Shown: positions 34,919-45,256 of the stretch, in pieces
Layout of the letters: each line of letters opens with the position of its first letter
Position numbering within the stretch: position 1 is the stretch's first letter
From: Bacillota bacterium
GTDB taxonomy: Bacteria > Bacillota > UBA4882 > UBA10575
DNA: 54,662 nt
Reading direction: 5' to 3'
Assembly (NCBI GenBank): GCA_029782135.1
Contig: JAKOVI010000004.1
Location: 1 to 54,662 of the forward strand
Made by a program: the position numbers and the translations under genes
The notes under the pieces: model-generated
Databases searched by the model: none
What the model was told of the DNA's origin: nothing
Seen by the model: the letters and a program-made list of their open reading frames with translations, nothing else

Positions 34919-35455
34919 TTAGAGAAGCCCCTTTGCACGCGCCAGGAAAAACGCGATCATCGTCTTGGCATCTTGAATCCGCCCGTCCTTAATCTGCGCA
35001 AAGACTTCGTCACATGGTAACAAAACCAGGTTTAACAGTTCATCCTGGTCAGGAACGGCTGTTCCCCAGGAAGAATGCCTGCTTAAAAAGAGATGAATCT
35101 CTTCATTGGTAAAACCGGGCGTCGTGGCAAAACACCCGAGCGGTTCGAACTCCCCGCCAAACAAACCCGTTTCCTCACGCAGTTCCCGGGCGGCGCAGGC
35201 CAATGGCGATTCCCCCGGGTCGATTTTTCCGGCCGGAATCTCCAGAGTCTCACGGCCCAGCGCATAACGGTACTGCCGGACTAAAAGTATTTCACCGGTT
35301 TCGAGCAAAGGAATAACCGCCGCTGCCCCCGGGTGATGAACCCATTCCCTGGTTGCCTGTTTCCCGTTTCCCAGTTCTACCTGATCACGAAAGACCTTCA
35401 GGAAACTCCCGTCATAGACCAACTCCCGCGAAAGCGTTTTTTCTGCTAAATCCAT
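34919..35455 (-). CDS. Nudix hydrolase, ADP-ribose pyrophosphatase type
   Basis: A 178-residue enzyme with a complete Nudix box (G-x5-E-x7-REETGL, around residues 77–100), preceded by VRQYRYALGRETLEIPAGK, the pattern of NudF-type ADP-ribose pyrophosphatases. It hydrolyses ADP-ribose or similar nucleotide sugars with magnesium. AAAGGAG precedes the ATG. It commonly sits next to spoIIM/xerD in Clostridia. Confidence 0.92.
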   Translation of the reverse strand: MDLAEKTLSRELVYDGSFLKVFRDQVELGNGKQATREWVHHPGAAAVIPLLETGEILLVRQYRYALGRETLEIPAGKIDPGESPLACAARELREETGLFGGEFEPLGCFATTPGFTNEEIHLFLSRHSSWGTAVPDQDELLNLVLLPCDEVFAQIKDGRIQDAKTMIAFFLARAKGLL

Positions 35456-35546
35456 GCTTTTTCTCCTTTCTTTCCTTACCCTTTCGCCCAGACCTTAACA
35501 TCCGCCCCGGCCGCCGGCTTCTTTAATCCCCGGTTTAATCCGCCCT

Positions 35547-36650
35547 TTATCCATTCCACCTTGGCAGGTTATCCAGTTCACCGCCAAGCAAACAGTTCGC
35601 AAGCACGCCGGCGGCCGCCGGCGTTTCGAAAAAAGCGGGATCCTCATGGTAAGAACGGCCCATTGTTTTGAGTGGCAGGTCATAAGCATCCATCAGGACC
35701 GGAAGGGCGGGAACCTTTAATTGATAAAGATGGTGCCTGGTCAATCCGCTTTCTTTGATTTGCCGAGTGAGGATTTCCATCCGCTCATCCTCCCAATCCG
35801 GAAGGGCAATCAAGGCGGTGGCAAAGGTAAGTTCCCCTAACACCGTTCGACTGTGATGGCTTAAACCGCGATGCCTGGCCCGGGGATCAGCAAAGCTAAT
35901 CCGGGGGATCGCGACCGGGCGGCCGCCCAGTCTTTGGACCGCTTCCAATATGTACGCCTGCTCAATCCCAGAAAAGCCATACTTGGTACCGGTCCCGACA
36001 ATCCCCGGTCCCATCGCGACGATGATCACCTCGGCCTGGGTTACTGCCTTAGCGGCCGCCAAGGCCGAATAGATATTCACCGCTTCCAAATCGCCGCCAA
36101 AGGCATGTCCACATGTAATCACGGCGGAGAGCAGCCCCTTGGCTTTTAGCCTGCGTACCGTATCACTGAAGCTGAGCGGTAAAGCGGCGCCATCCGTCAT
36201 AATGTAAACGACCCTCCGCCGGGGAGTCTCCCCATGGAAAGCCAATAAGGCCGGCGCAACCATACTGTGCAAAGTTCCGACCAAAACCGGGCTGCCTTCT
36301 AAAGAAGTAAAACTCTTGACGGTGGAATGATGAGGCGAGTTCTCCTCCTCGACGGACAACACGGGAAACTGCCAAGGTGTATAACGGAGCTTCATAATAT
36401 GCCCCGCCAGTTCTTTTTTTTCCGGGTTCTGGTCACACCGGGCGATGACAAAATGATAACCCCCGGTTCCCAGCCCGAGTTGGACGGCGGTCGTATTTAA
36501 CCAGACCCGCTCCCCTGGTTGTACCCGGCCGGTCAAGCGGGGGTAAGCAAAAGCTTTGGCTTCTTCCCCGGCAATCAGCACTACCACTTCTTGATAATCA
36601 TCACCTTCGCGCGTAATCCGCTGCACGCATCCCTCTTCACACTGGAACAT
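35547..36650 (-). CDS. DUF3866 family protein
   Basis: A 367-residue protein of the DUF3866 family, conserved in Gram-positive genomes but of unknown function. Recognisable blocks are LNTTAVQLGLGTGGYHFV, VYIMTDGAALPLSFS, ITCGHAFGGDLEAVN, and GPGIVGTGTKYGFSG. There is no signal peptide or membrane segment. AAAGGGGCGAGCGA lies before the ATG. It lies upstream of the Nudix gene in a standard Clostridia arrangement. Confidence 0.9.
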   Translation of the reverse strand: MFQCEEGCVQRITREGDDYQEVVVLIAGEEAKAFAYPRLTGRVQPGERVWLNTTAVQLGLGTGGYHFVIARCDQNPEKKELAGHIMKLRYTPWQFPVLSVEEENSPHHSTVKSFTSLEGSPVLVGTLHSMVAPALLAFHGETPRRRVVYIMTDGAALPLSFSDTVRRLKAKGLLSAVITCGHAFGGDLEAVNIYSALAAAKAVTQAEVIIVAMGPGIVGTGTKYGFSGIEQAYILEAVQRLGGRPVAIPRISFADPRARHRGLSHHSRTVLGELTFATALIALPDWEDERMEILTRQIKESGLTRHHLYQLKVPALPVLMDAYDLPLKTMGRSYHEDPAFFETPAAAGVLANCLLGGELDNLPRWNG

Positions 36651-36948
36651 TCGCTCGCCCCTTTTTTATTTTTTGCCGCCGTACGGTGAACTCCTGCTTA
36701 ACAAGTTTAGTTTATATCCTTTTTCCTGCTTTAAACCGGCCGTACCCCTTCTCACCAATTCCCCGCTCTTCTCGATCAACAAGCCCTTGTCCGCTCCCGC
36801 GACAGGCTGTACTTTGGTAACCCTCCTTGACTATCAACTCGAAACAATCCATACCAAGGCCCAATTTCCAGCCATATTACGTCCGCCACCCAAACTTATC
36901 GTTTCTCGTTACTGTTCTTCATACCGTCACTGCTCTCTTCGTAAAAAC

Positions 36949-36977
36949 AAAAAAGCCAGGCCGTTTAACGACCTAGC
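36949..36977 (-). terminator. Rho-independent terminator downstream of the palindromic element
   Basis: On the minus strand a nine-base stem (GCTAGGTCG / CGGCCTGGC, using G-U pairs) with a five-base loop is followed by six U residues. It would end a transcript of ppdK plus the palindromic element, or of an independent RNA made from the element. Confidence 0.75.
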
Positions 36978-37004
36978 CTCTCTGCTCGTACAGTATCTGA
37001 TATT

Positions 37005-37228
37005 TTCGGCATTAACCGAGCCGAATGATGTTTCCTTGTTCCCATGAATTTCTTGGAGTATTCTAGATCTCAGCTCCGTTGAAAGCGGGCAACCGCTTTA
37101 TGGTTCCTCCTGAACCAAAAGCGGCGCGCGACTTCCATATCGCGCGACCCGCTTTCAACCTCCGCTTCGTTAAGAATACTTACCAAGAAATTCAAGTCAC
37201 CGGAGAACATCATTCTGCCTCGGCAGAA
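37005..37228. repeat. 224 bp imperfect inverted repeat with a T-shaped core
   Basis: Two arms (37005–37089 and 37148–37228) are imperfect inverted copies. Shared blocks, arm to arm, are GAATGATGTT (37023–37032 / 37206–37215), TGAATTTCTTGG (37045–37056 / 37183–37194), AGTATTCT (37057–37064 / 37173–37180) and GTTGAAAGCGGG (37078–37089 / 37148–37159). Each arm also has its own terminal hairpin: TTCGGC/GCCGAA on the left and TTCTGC/GCAGAA on the right, with paired base changes. Between the arms are two further hairpins (37093–37124 and 37125–37146), so the centre folds as a three-way junction. No open reading frame runs through it. Confidence 0.75.
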
Positions 37229-37278
37229 AACCGAATAGGTTGTTTATCCACCTTGCAAGGATAGAAAGGAGCAGACAA

Positions 37279-39993
37279 CTACTTGCGTCGCGGATTATTA
37301 ATCTCGGCCTGGGCAGCCGCCAACCGCGCGATCGGCACCCGGTAGGGCGAACAAGAAACATAGTCCATCCCGACATTATGGCAGAATACGATTGAACTGG
37401 GATCGCCGCCGTGTTCGCCACAGATTCCGACTTTTAGGTCCGGCCGCGTGGTTCTTCCGCGCTTAATGCCGATCTCGATTAACTGCCCGACTCCTTCCTG
37501 GTCCAGGCTCTGGAAGACGTCTTCCGGCAAAATCTTCTTATCGATATAGTACGGCAAGAAGCGCCCTGCATCATCACGGCTGTAACCAAAGGTCATTTGG
37601 GTAAGATCGTTGGTTCCAAAGGAGAAAAACTCGGCATCCTCGGCAATCTTGTCGGCCAGCAAAGCAGCGCGCGGAATCTCGATCATCGTACCAATATGGT
37701 ACTTAAGTTGCACGCCTTTCTCCGCCATTACCTGCTCCGCAACTTTGACACAATACTCTTTAATCATCTTCATCTCACCGGTGGTCCCGATCAGCGGGAT
37801 CATGACCTCCGGCGTAATGGCCATGCCCTGCTGGGTTAGTTCACAAGCCGCTTCAAAGATTGCCCGAGTTTGGGTTTCAAAGATCTCCGGGTAAACGACG
37901 CCCAGACGGCAGCCACGGAAACCGAGCATCGGGTTGAATTCCGCCAACGCCTTTACTTTCTCTGCGACCTTGGCCGCCGGGATCCCTAGTTCTTTCGCCA
38001 CCTCTTCCTGACCTTTCCGGTCATGCGGCAAGAATTCATGGAGTGGCGGATCCAGCAACCGGATCGTCACCGGGAGACCCTTCATCACCTTGAAGATCTC
38101 ACTAAAGTCTTGCTTTTGGTAGGGCAGGATCTTGGCCAAAGCTTTCTTCCGCGCTCCCACGTCCTCGGCCAGGATCATTTCACGGACGGCCAGAATCCGT
38201 TCGTGTTCGGGCCCGAAGAACATATGCTCGGTCCGGCAAAGTCCGATCCCTTCCGCCCCAAAATCGAGAGCAACTTTGGCATCCCGCGGCGTATCCGCGT
38301 TCGTTCTCACCTTAAGTGTCCGGACCTGGTCCGCCCAGGACATTAAAGTCTCAAAACTGCCGGAAATCTTCGGATCCACCAACGGCGCCTGCCCAAGAAT
38401 AACATCACCCGTAGAACCGTTGAGGGTCAACCAATCGCCCTCTTTGAGAAGATGGCCGTTAATCTCAACCACTTTGCGGGCTTCGTCGATCACGGCATCC
38501 CCGCAACCGGAAACGCAGCACTTACCCATCCCCCGGGCCACGACGGCCGCATGGGAAGTCATTCCGCCGCGGGAGGTTAGAATTCCTTCGGCAACATGCA
38601 TCCCGCCGATATCTTCAGGGGAGGTCTCGGTCCGCACCAAGATCAGTTTGCAACCCGGATCTTTTTCCTTCCATTCCTCGGCCGTCTCAGCGGAAAAGAC
38701 GACCTGGCCGACGGCCGCGCCGGGGCTGGCCGGCAATCCTTTGGCAATCTTTTGCACCTTGGCCTTCGGATCAATCATTTTGTGCAAAAGTTGATCCAAT
38801 TGGAGCGGCTCAACCCGGGTCAACGCCGTCCGTTGATCAATCAGACCTTCCTCAACCATATCAACGGCAATCTTGATCGCCGCCGCCCCGGTCCGTTTCC
38901 CGCTTCTGGTCTGCAGCATGAACAGGTTGCGATCCTGAATGGTGAACTCAATATCTTGCATGTCTTTATAATGGTTTTCCAAGATCTTGCGTAATTCGAG
39001 CAATTGCTGATAACACTCGGGCATATATTCTTCGAGGGAGGGATACTTGGTCTTCCGTTCCTCTTCGGGGATCCCGTTGTCCGCCGCCCATTGGCGCGAA
39101 CCTTCCAAACTGATCTGTTGCGGTGTCCGGATCCCCGCCACCACATCTTCACCCTGGGCGTTGATCAGAAACTCGCCGTAGAATTTGTTCTCCCCGGTCG
39201 ACGGGTTGCGGGTAAAGGCTACCCCGGTCGCCGAAGTGGAACCCATGTTCCCAAAGACCATCGTTTGTACATTGACGGCGGTGCCCCAGTCGTCGGGGAT
39301 CTTATTCAGTTTCCGGTATGTAATCGCCCGCGGATTCATCCACGAAGAGAATACGGCATTGATTGCCCCCCTGAGCTGCTCCCAGGGCTCGGACGGGAAC
39401 TCAGATCCCAATTTCTCCTTCACCAACACTTTGTACTCGGCAACCAGTTCCTTAAGGGCATCCGCGTCTAGTTCATGATCAAGCGTGACCCCTTTTTCCG
39501 CCTTCTTTTTGGCGAGCAGTTCTTCAAAATGGCTATGTTCAAGCCCCAAGACCACATTACTGTACATTTGGATAAACCGCCGGTAGCTATCATAGGCGAA
39601 GCGTTCGTTCCCTGATGATTTTGCCAGACCTTGGACGGTCGAATCGTTTAAACCTAAGTTCAGGATCGTATCCATCATCCCCGGCATCGAGGCGCGGGCG
39701 CCGGAGCGAACGGAGAACAATAAGGGGTTGTCAGGGTCGCCAAACCGTTTCCCCATCACTTCCTCCACTTTTTGGAGGTTAACTTTGATCTCGTCTTCTA
39801 ACCCCGCCGGCCACTGTTTATTATTTTCGTAAAAGGCGGTACAAACCTCGGTTGTAATGGTAAAACCGGGCGGGACCGGGATTCCCAGGTTGGTCATTTC
39901 CGCCAGGTTTGCCCCTTTACCACCGAGCAAGTTTCTCATTTCTGCAGTTCCATCAGCGTGTCCATTTCCGAAAAAGAAAACCATTTTTGCCAT
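37279..39993 (-). CDS. ppdK: Pyruvate, phosphate dikinase
   Basis: A 904-residue enzyme interconverting pyruvate, ATP and phosphate with PEP, AMP and pyrophosphate; in anaerobes it links glycolysis and PEP supply. Domains in order: N-terminal ATP-grasp ([26 protein letters not shown]), phosphohistidine domain ([20 protein letters not shown], with the catalytic His), and C-terminal PEP/pyruvate barrel ([26 protein letters not shown]). The ATG at 39993 follows GGAGGAATATTC and gives the family start [10 protein letters not shown] 16-codon upstream extension is unlikely. Confidence 0.97.
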   Translation of the reverse strand: MAKMVFFFGNGHADGTAEMRNLLGGKGANLAEMTNLGIPVPPGFTITTEVCTAFYENNKQWPAGLEDEIKVNLQKVEEVMGKRFGDPDNPLLFSVRSGARASMPGMMDTILNLGLNDSTVQGLAKSSGNERFAYDSYRRFIQMYSNVVLGLEHSHFEELLAKKKAEKGVTLDHELDADALKELVAEYKVLVKEKLGSEFPSEPWEQLRGAINAVFSSWMNPRAITYRKLNKIPDDWGTAVNVQTMVFGNMGSTSATGVAFTRNPSTGENKFYGEFLINAQGEDVVAGIRTPQQISLEGSRQWAADNGIPEEERKTKYPSLEEYMPECYQQLLELRKILENHYKDMQDIEFTIQDRNLFMLQTRSGKRTGAAAIKIAVDMVEEGLIDQRTALTRVEPLQLDQLLHKMIDPKAKVQKIAKGLPASPGAAVGQVVFSAETAEEWKEKDPGCKLILVRTETSPEDIGGMHVAEGILTSRGGMTSHAAVVARGMGKCCVSGCGDAVIDEARKVVEINGHLLKEGDWLTLNGSTGDVILGQAPLVDPKISGSFETLMSWADQVRTLKVRTNADTPRDAKVALDFGAEGIGLCRTEHMFFGPEHERILAVREMILAEDVGARKKALAKILPYQKQDFSEIFKVMKGLPVTIRLLDPPLHEFLPHDRKGQEEVAKELGIPAAKVAEKVKALAEFNPMLGFRGCRLGVVYPEIFETQTRAIFEAACELTQQGMAITPEVMIPLIGTTGEMKMIKEYCVKVAEQVMAEKGVQLKYHIGTMIEIPRAALLADKIAEDAEFFSFGTNDLTQMTFGYSRDDAGRFLPYYIDKKILPEDVFQSLDQEGVGQLIEIGIKRGRTTRPDLKVGICGEHGGDPSSIVFCHNVGMDYVSCSPYRVPIARLAAAQAEINNPRRK

Positions 39994-40252
39994 GAATATT
40001 CCTCCATCCATATGTATTTTCCACGGCTTAGTTATTAACAAAGCCGTAATTACAACATAGAATTTGTTTTTTCATTTTCACCCCAATCAACTTCTTTACC
40101 ATTTCCTATGTAATATTTCCCGACTGGGGTCAAAATAATTATTATTTCGCGAACGAAAACAAAAACAAAAATGCGTTGGTGTAATTCCTTCTCTTCAAAT
40201 ATTAAATTTGAGTAACCATTTTAATATACATGATTTTTAGTTCTTCGTCAAT

Positions 40253-41101
40253 CTATTTATTTAGCATAACCGCGGCCTTCAAGGTGTTCTTCATCAACAT
40301 GGCAATCGTCATCGGCCCCACGCCTCCCGGTACCGGGGTAAGCGCACCGGCCACCGGCAGGACGGAACCAAAATCAACATCACCAACCAGGCCTGTTTCC
40401 AGGCGGTTCATTCCCACATCGATCACGACCGCCCCCGGTTTTACCATTTCACCGTTGACCAAGCCGGCTTGACCGGTCGCAACGACCAAAATATCCGCCC
40501 GGCGGGTTACCTCTGCCAAATTCCTGGTCCGGGAATGGCAGACCGTAACTGTACCGTGCGCTTGCAAAAGAAGATGAAATAAAGGTTTACCGACAATATT
40601 GCTCCGGCCGACAATCACACATTCTTTGCCGGCCACTTCGACGCCACTCTCTTTGATCAACTCCATTATCCCGGCAGGGGTGCAGGGAATCATCCCGGCC
40701 TCCCCTCGTAACAAATTCCCTAAGTTCACCGGGTGAAACCCATCGACGTCCTTCTCCGGTTTAATGAAACTGATAATCTTCTCCGTCGATAAATGAGCAG
40801 GCAAGGGCAGTTGGACAAGAATGCCATGGATTGCGGGATCAGCGTTCAGCTGCTGAATCAACGTCAAAAGTTCATCTTGGCTAATCGTTGCCGGTAAACG
40901 AAAAGTCTGCGAATTAAAACCGAGTTCTTGACAGTTCCGTTCCTTATTCCGCACATAAATATGGGAAGCCGGGTCATCGCCCACCAGGACCACCGCCAGT
41001 CCGGGCGTGACCCCCTTTGCTTTTAACCCCTCCACCTCACGGCGGATCTCGGTTTTGATTTTCGCGGCAACCGCTTTCCCATCAAGAATGCGTGCACTCA
41101 T
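40253..41101 (-). CDS. folD: Methylenetetrahydrofolate dehydrogenase / methenyltetrahydrofolate cyclohydrolase
   Basis: A 282-residue bifunctional enzyme of one-carbon metabolism, using NADP+ or NAD+. Visible are the catalytic Lys in YVRNKERNC, the GILVQLPLP and DVDGFHPVN signatures, GRSNIVGKP (dinucleotide site) and [10 protein letters not shown]. It follows fhs by 15 bases, so two consecutive steps of folate-bound C1 transfer (and, in acetogens, of the Wood–Ljungdahl methyl branch) are co-transcribed. GGAGG precedes the ATG. Confidence 0.96.
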   Translation of the reverse strand: MSARILDGKAVAAKIKTEIRREVEGLKAKGVTPGLAVVLVGDDPASHIYVRNKERNCQELGFNSQTFRLPATISQDELLTLIQQLNADPAIHGILVQLPLPAHLSTEKIISFIKPEKDVDGFHPVNLGNLLRGEAGMIPCTPAGIMELIKESGVEVAGKECVIVGRSNIVGKPLFHLLLQAHGTVTVCHSRTRNLAEVTRRADILVVATGQAGLVNGEMVKPGAVVIDVGMNRLETGLVGDVDFGSVLPVAGALTPVPGGVGPMTIAMLMKNTLKAAVMLNK

Positions 41102-41116
41102 CGTGAACCCTCCTTC

Positions 41117-42790
41117 TTAAAACAAACCGGTAATCGTCCCGTCCGGCGCCAAATCAATCTGGTTGGCCGCCGGCTTCTTCGGCAACCCGGGCATGGTCAG
41201 AATATTCCCGGCCAGCGCCACGACAAATCCGGCGCCCGCCGCCAGTTTCAGATCCCTGACCGTTAGACTCCAGCCCTGCGGCGCCCCTTTCAGCGCCGGT
41301 TGGTCCGAAAGGGACATCTGCGTCTTGGCGACACAGACCGGCAGATGATCGAAGCCCAAGGCCTTAATCTCTTCTAAAGCCTTTAATGCCTCATTCGTAT
41401 AAGTGACCCCCGCGGCGCCGTAAATCTTGGTCGCAAGTAAAGCAAGCTGTTCGGTGATGGAATACTCCGGCCGGTAAAGGGGGCGAAAACGGTTTTCGCC
41501 GGCGGCGATTACCTCCAACACCCGCCGGGCAAGCTCTGTTCCGCCTTCGCCGCCTCTGGCGACCACCTCGGAAATGGCGACCGGGATCTGCTCCCGTCGG
41601 CAATACTCCAGGACCACTTCGATTTCCCGGTCGTGATCCGCCGGAAACTTGTTAATCGCCGCCACCAACGGGAGTTGATAGACTTCGCGCAAGTTGGCAA
41701 CATGTTTCGCGAGGTTGCTCAACCCGGCGCGGACAGCTTCCGGGTTAAACTCCGCCAGTTGGGCAGCGCTCACCCCGCCGTGGCTTTTGAGGGCACGGAT
41801 CGACAAGACGACTACTGCAACATCAGGCTTTAAATTAAACTGGGGCGCAACAATATCAAAAAACTTCTCCGCGCCCAGATCGGAACCGAATCCCCCTTCA
41901 GTCACCACATAATCGGCGAGTTTCAGGGCCAAACGGGTGGCCAGGATGCTGTTATTGCCATGGGCGATGTTGGCAAACGGTCCCCCGTGAATCAAGGCCG
42001 GCTGTCCTTCCAACGTCTGCACCAAATTTGGTTTGATCGCCTCTTTGAGTAAGACCGTCATCGCACCAACCGCCTCTAAATCGCGGGCATAGACCGGCGT
42101 CCCTTGCTGGGTAAAAGCAACCAGCACCGAACCCAGTCTGCGCTTTAAGTCCTCAATCCCTTCCGCCAAACAAAGGATCGCCATGATCTCCGAGGCGGCC
42201 GTGATATCAAAACCGCTCTCGCGTAAAACTCCATTTACTTTTTCGCCCAACCCGACAATGATTTTGCGGAGGGAGCGGTCGGAGATATCCATGACTCTTC
42301 GCCACAATACCCTTTTTGGATCAATTCCCAACGCATTACCATGATAGATGTGGTTCTCAATCAGGGCAGCCAAGAGATTATGCGCGGCGGTAATGGCATG
42401 GAAATCACCATTAAAATGGAGATTGATCTCCTCCATCGGCAGGACCTGGGCATAGCCGCCGCCGGCCGCGCCGCCTTTCACCCCAAAAGTCGGCCCCAGC
42501 GAAGGCTCCCTCAACGCGACCGCCGTTTTCTTACCCAGTCGCCCTAAAGCCTGGGTTAAACCAACGGCTGTACAGGTTTTGCCCTCACCGGCCGGAGTGG
42601 GCGTAATCGCCGTGACGTAGATCAGTTTTCCATCCGGTCTGTCTTGCCGCCTGGCCAGCGCCTCAAGGGAAATTTTCGCTTTATACCGCCCATAGGGTTC
42701 AAACTCATCTTCCTGTAATCCAATCTCCGCTGCCAACTTACTGATCGGAACTAACTTTGCATGCTGGGCAATTTCAATATCGCTTAACAT
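41117..42790 (-). CDS. fhs: Formate–tetrahydrofolate ligase
   Basis: A 557-residue enzyme that makes 10-formyl-THF from formate, ATP and THF. It has the P-loop TPTPAGEGKTCTAVGLTQAL, GPTFGVKGGAAGGGYAQV and the HFNGDFHAITAAHNLLAALI block. The frame continues 54 codons upstream into murI, but the ATG at 42790 has AAGGG ahead of it and gives the usual family length and MLSDIEIAQ start. Confidence 0.96.
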   Translation of the reverse strand: MLSDIEIAQHAKLVPISKLAAEIGLQEDEFEPYGRYKAKISLEALARRQDRPDGKLIYVTAITPTPAGEGKTCTAVGLTQALGRLGKKTAVALREPSLGPTFGVKGGAAGGGYAQVLPMEEINLHFNGDFHAITAAHNLLAALIENHIYHGNALGIDPKRVLWRRVMDISDRSLRKIIVGLGEKVNGVLRESGFDITAASEIMAILCLAEGIEDLKRRLGSVLVAFTQQGTPVYARDLEAVGAMTVLLKEAIKPNLVQTLEGQPALIHGGPFANIAHGNNSILATRLALKLADYVVTEGGFGSDLGAEKFFDIVAPQFNLKPDVAVVVLSIRALKSHGGVSAAQLAEFNPEAVRAGLSNLAKHVANLREVYQLPLVAAINKFPADHDREIEVVLEYCRREQIPVAISEVVARGGEGGTELARRVLEVIAAGENRFRPLYRPEYSITEQLALLATKIYGAAGVTYTNEALKALEEIKALGFDHLPVCVAKTQMSLSDQPALKGAPQGWSLTVRDLKLAAGAGFVVALAGNILTMPGLPKKPAANQIDLAPDGTITGLF

Positions 42791-42854
42791 CCGTCTCAAT
42801 CCCTTCTCTTGGAAAGTAATGTCATCAAATCCACCTGCGGTCTCTAACCCCTGA

Positions 42855-43670
42855 TCATTCACCACGGCTAAAAGGAGCAGGGAGCCGCGCCAATCCTTCC
42901 CCTGTCCCTCCCCAGAGCTTTTCGAGCACCGGGCGAACACTCGCCGGATCACCGGAGGTGTAAAACCATTCTCTCCCCTTACGGCCGGCGGGGGCGAGGA
43001 GATTATTCTCCGTCAACACCCGGCAAACTTGCCGGGCAACCGGTTCACCAGTATCTATTACCTGTACTCCGGAGGCAACCAATTGGCGAACGAGCGGTTT
43101 CAGGAAAGGATAGTGGGTACAACCTAAGACCACCACATCCACCCCCGCTGCCTGCATCGGCTGGAGATACTGCACGAGCAACGCTTTCGTCGCCGGGCTG
43201 TCAATTTCGCCCGCTTCCACCTTTTCCACCAGTCCCGGGCAAGGTTGATTTATTACTGTTAAATCGCCGCCAAATCTTTCCACCAGGGAGGCATAGCGTT
43301 CCCCGGCCAGGGTAACCCCGGTCGCCAGGATCCCTACCTTTTTATTCTTACTGTGCAGTGCTGCCTGTTTCACTGCCGGTTCCACTCCGACAATCGGTAA
43401 AGGAAACTCCGCCCGCAGGTATTCAAGTGCCGCCACGGAAGCGGTATTACAGGCAACGACCACCACTTTCGCCCCCTGTTCCTGTAAAAACAGGGTGATC
43501 ACGGCGGAACGTTCTCTAATCTCCGCCGGTCTCTTCTCGCCATAGGGGCAGTACTGGGAATCGGCGACGTAGATCAGATCCTCCCCAGGAAGGAGGCGGC
43601 GCACCTCTTTCATAATCGAAAGCCCACCCACTCCGGAATCAAACAACCCGATTGGAGCGTCGGCCGTCAT
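42855..43670 (-). CDS. murI: Glutamate racemase
   Basis: A 271-residue cofactor-independent racemase supplying D-glutamate for peptidoglycan. It shows GLFDSGVGGLS, the PYG of SQYCPYG, and the two catalytic cysteines in VACNTAS and VLGCTHYP. AAGGTGA precedes the ATG. It is followed by fhs, which starts 64 bases on. Confidence 0.95.
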   Translation of the reverse strand: MTADAPIGLFDSGVGGLSIMKEVRRLLPGEDLIYVADSQYCPYGEKRPAEIRERSAVITLFLQEQGAKVVVVACNTASVAALEYLRAEFPLPIVGVEPAVKQAALHSKNKKVGILATGVTLAGERYASLVERFGGDLTVINQPCPGLVEKVEAGEIDSPATKALLVQYLQPMQAAGVDVVVLGCTHYPFLKPLVRQLVASGVQVIDTGEPVARQVCRVLTENNLLAPAGRKGREWFYTSGDPASVRPVLEKLWGGTGEGLARLPAPFSRGE

Positions 43671-43690
43671 GAGCGATCACCTTCTCTTAA

Positions 43691-45256
43691 CTAAGCAACA
43701 ATCTGGTTAAACTTCCTGATCATCAAATCTTTACAGGAACCGAAGATCAAAAAATGAAGAAGAAGAAAGACCAGTCCGGATAAACAAAGCACTTTTTCCT
43801 CCCCCAAGGCCGTCCAGCAGAAAGAGAAGAAATAAGGCACGGCCAGAAAGAGCGGGCGGAGAGCCAAAGAGAAAAGGACATTTAAGTTGTTTTTAATCGC
43901 CGCTGCCGGGTTTGTCCAGTCCAAATAGGGCCGGTAAAGATTAATGAGGAGATCGATTGTGGCCAAAACACGGGTCAATGTAAAGATGAAAAATGCGCCG
44001 GAGAGGATAACCGGCCATTCAATCCCAAACAGGAGCACGACCGGAAGACCAATGAGCAGAGAGGCAATCACGTTTACGATCAGTGTTGTCCACATCCGGG
44101 AACGCAAATTATCCCAAACCTCAACCGGCAAGACCTTTGTTTCCCAAAACGTCCGCCCTTCCCGGGTGATGGCCGTTGCGGAAAGGTTGAGGAGCAAAGC
44201 CGGCGCGGCAGTAACCGTAACAAACAAAACAACAAGACGGTTCCGGTTCTCCGGTAAAACCATTAAGTCGATGGGCAACTCGCCAGTGAAAACCGCGATC
44301 AATAACATTAAACACGGTACCGCCAAAATGAGCAGCGTATTCATCATAAAGACCGGCTGGCGAAGGAGAATGAACAGATTCCTCCGCAGAAGTTGGACTG
44401 CTTTCCTCCGTTGCCGGTAGGTAATCCTCCCCTTGGCAACGGCTGTTTGGTTCACACTGTGCAAGGCGGACCGGTACAACCGGGGAATGAGCCTCCACAG
44501 GCCGGCGGCCAGCAACAGATTCAGCAGGAGAAAAAAGAGGAATTCCCGGGCAGACCCTGCGCTCAACCGGGCCACCCACTGCACCGGTCGAAAATACCCC
44601 CCAATGCTGAGCGTCCAGGCTTCAGCCACGGAACTATTCTCCCCACCCATCAGCAGTTGAATCCCGATTATCAAGAAGAGCAAACCAAAACCAAAAAAGA
44701 TAGAAAGGAGGTTTTTCTTCCCCTGTGGTGCAAACAACTTTACCGTGCCTAACGCGACAACGGACGAAACAAGCAGGGGGAGCAGCGGAACCAGTAACCA
44801 CACGATGAACAACAGCAACCAGAAGAGCGCGGTTAATTGGTAGTTAATCCCCGTCAGGATCATCGCCGGAGCAAGGACCAGGGAATTGATGATTAACAAA
44901 TAACAATAGAGTGTGCTGAGCTTGGCGAGGACAATATATTCCACGGGGAGGGGAAGGGCCGCCAAAAATTGGAGGTCTCCGCCGTAAAAAAAGTGTGAGA
45001 GTAAAAAGGGAATTGCCGTAAAAGACATGAACAGGACCACTGTCAAGTACATCAAAGCAACGGCGCTTTCCGGCCGTCCTAGTATGGAAAAAGTCTGATA
45101 GACCCCGACCGACATCTGAATAAAAGGGAAAGCCAAGCAAAACAGAGTCAGGTAGAGAAACAATCTGGCCCGTCGCGCTCTGAGCCCCATCCCACTCTTA
45201 TACTTGCTGAAAAAATCCACCAGTTGGATCTTTGCCAACACCGCCAACCTACGCAT
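43691..45256 (-). CDS. ABC-2 type transporter permease subunit
   Basis: A 521-residue integral membrane protein with about eleven to twelve hydrophobic segments (first pair near 30–75, last near 465–515). The LQFLAALPLP motif after the second segment is typical of the large ABC-exporter permeases (YthQ-like) paired with short ATPases. The substrate is unknown. Its ATG lies inside the end of the ATPase gene, an 8-base overlap, so the two subunits are made together. Confidence 0.8.
   Translation of the reverse strand: MRRLAVLAKIQLVDFFSKYKSGMGLRARRARLFLYLTLFCLAFPFIQMSVGVYQTFSILGRPESAVALMYLTVVLFMSFTAIPFLLSHFFYGGDLQFLAALPLPVEYIVLAKLSTLYCYLLIINSLVLAPAMILTGINYQLTALFWLLLFIVWLLVPLLPLLVSSVVALGTVKLFAPQGKKNLLSIFFGFGLLFLIIGIQLLMGGENSSVAEAWTLSIGGYFRPVQWVARLSAGSAREFLFFLLLNLLLAAGLWRLIPRLYRSALHSVNQTAVAKGRITYRQRRKAVQLLRRNLFILLRQPVFMMNTLLILAVPCLMLLIAVFTGELPIDLMVLPENRNRLVVLFVTVTAAPALLLNLSATAITREGRTFWETKVLPVEVWDNLRSRMWTTLIVNVIASLLIGLPVVLLFGIEWPVILSGAFFIFTLTRVLATIDLLINLYRPYLDWTNPAAAIKNNLNVLFSLALRPLFLAVPYFFSFCWTALGEEKVLCLSGLVFLLLHFLIFGSCKDLMIRKFNQIVA

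Larger units (their letters stand above)
36651..37278. other. Gene-free stretch after ppdK with a large structured inverted repeat
   Basis: This is the longest non-coding stretch in the window. Nearest ppdK it holds a large palindromic element (37005–37228), then a terminator at 36949–36977, then about 300 bases without a recognised feature up to DUF3866. A plus-strand open frame at 36673–37047 has no family resemblance and no ribosome binding site. Confidence 0.7.

Noticed and set aside
36673-37047. 124-codon plus-strand open frame in the gene-free stretch after ppdK
   Set aside because: No ribosome binding site, no recognisable family, low-complexity composition, and its 3' part runs into the terminator and left arm of the palindrome.
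37078-37159. tRNA-like cloverleaf in the palindromic element
   Set aside because: The three stems resemble a cloverleaf in outline, but stem lengths (12, 13 and 7 bp) and loops do not fit tRNA and no T-loop or CCA end is present.
39994-40252. Promoter for ppdK starting at a TTGACC on the minus strand
   Set aside because: No acceptable -10 lies 16–18 bases downstream of the TTGACC; the match is too weak to annotate.
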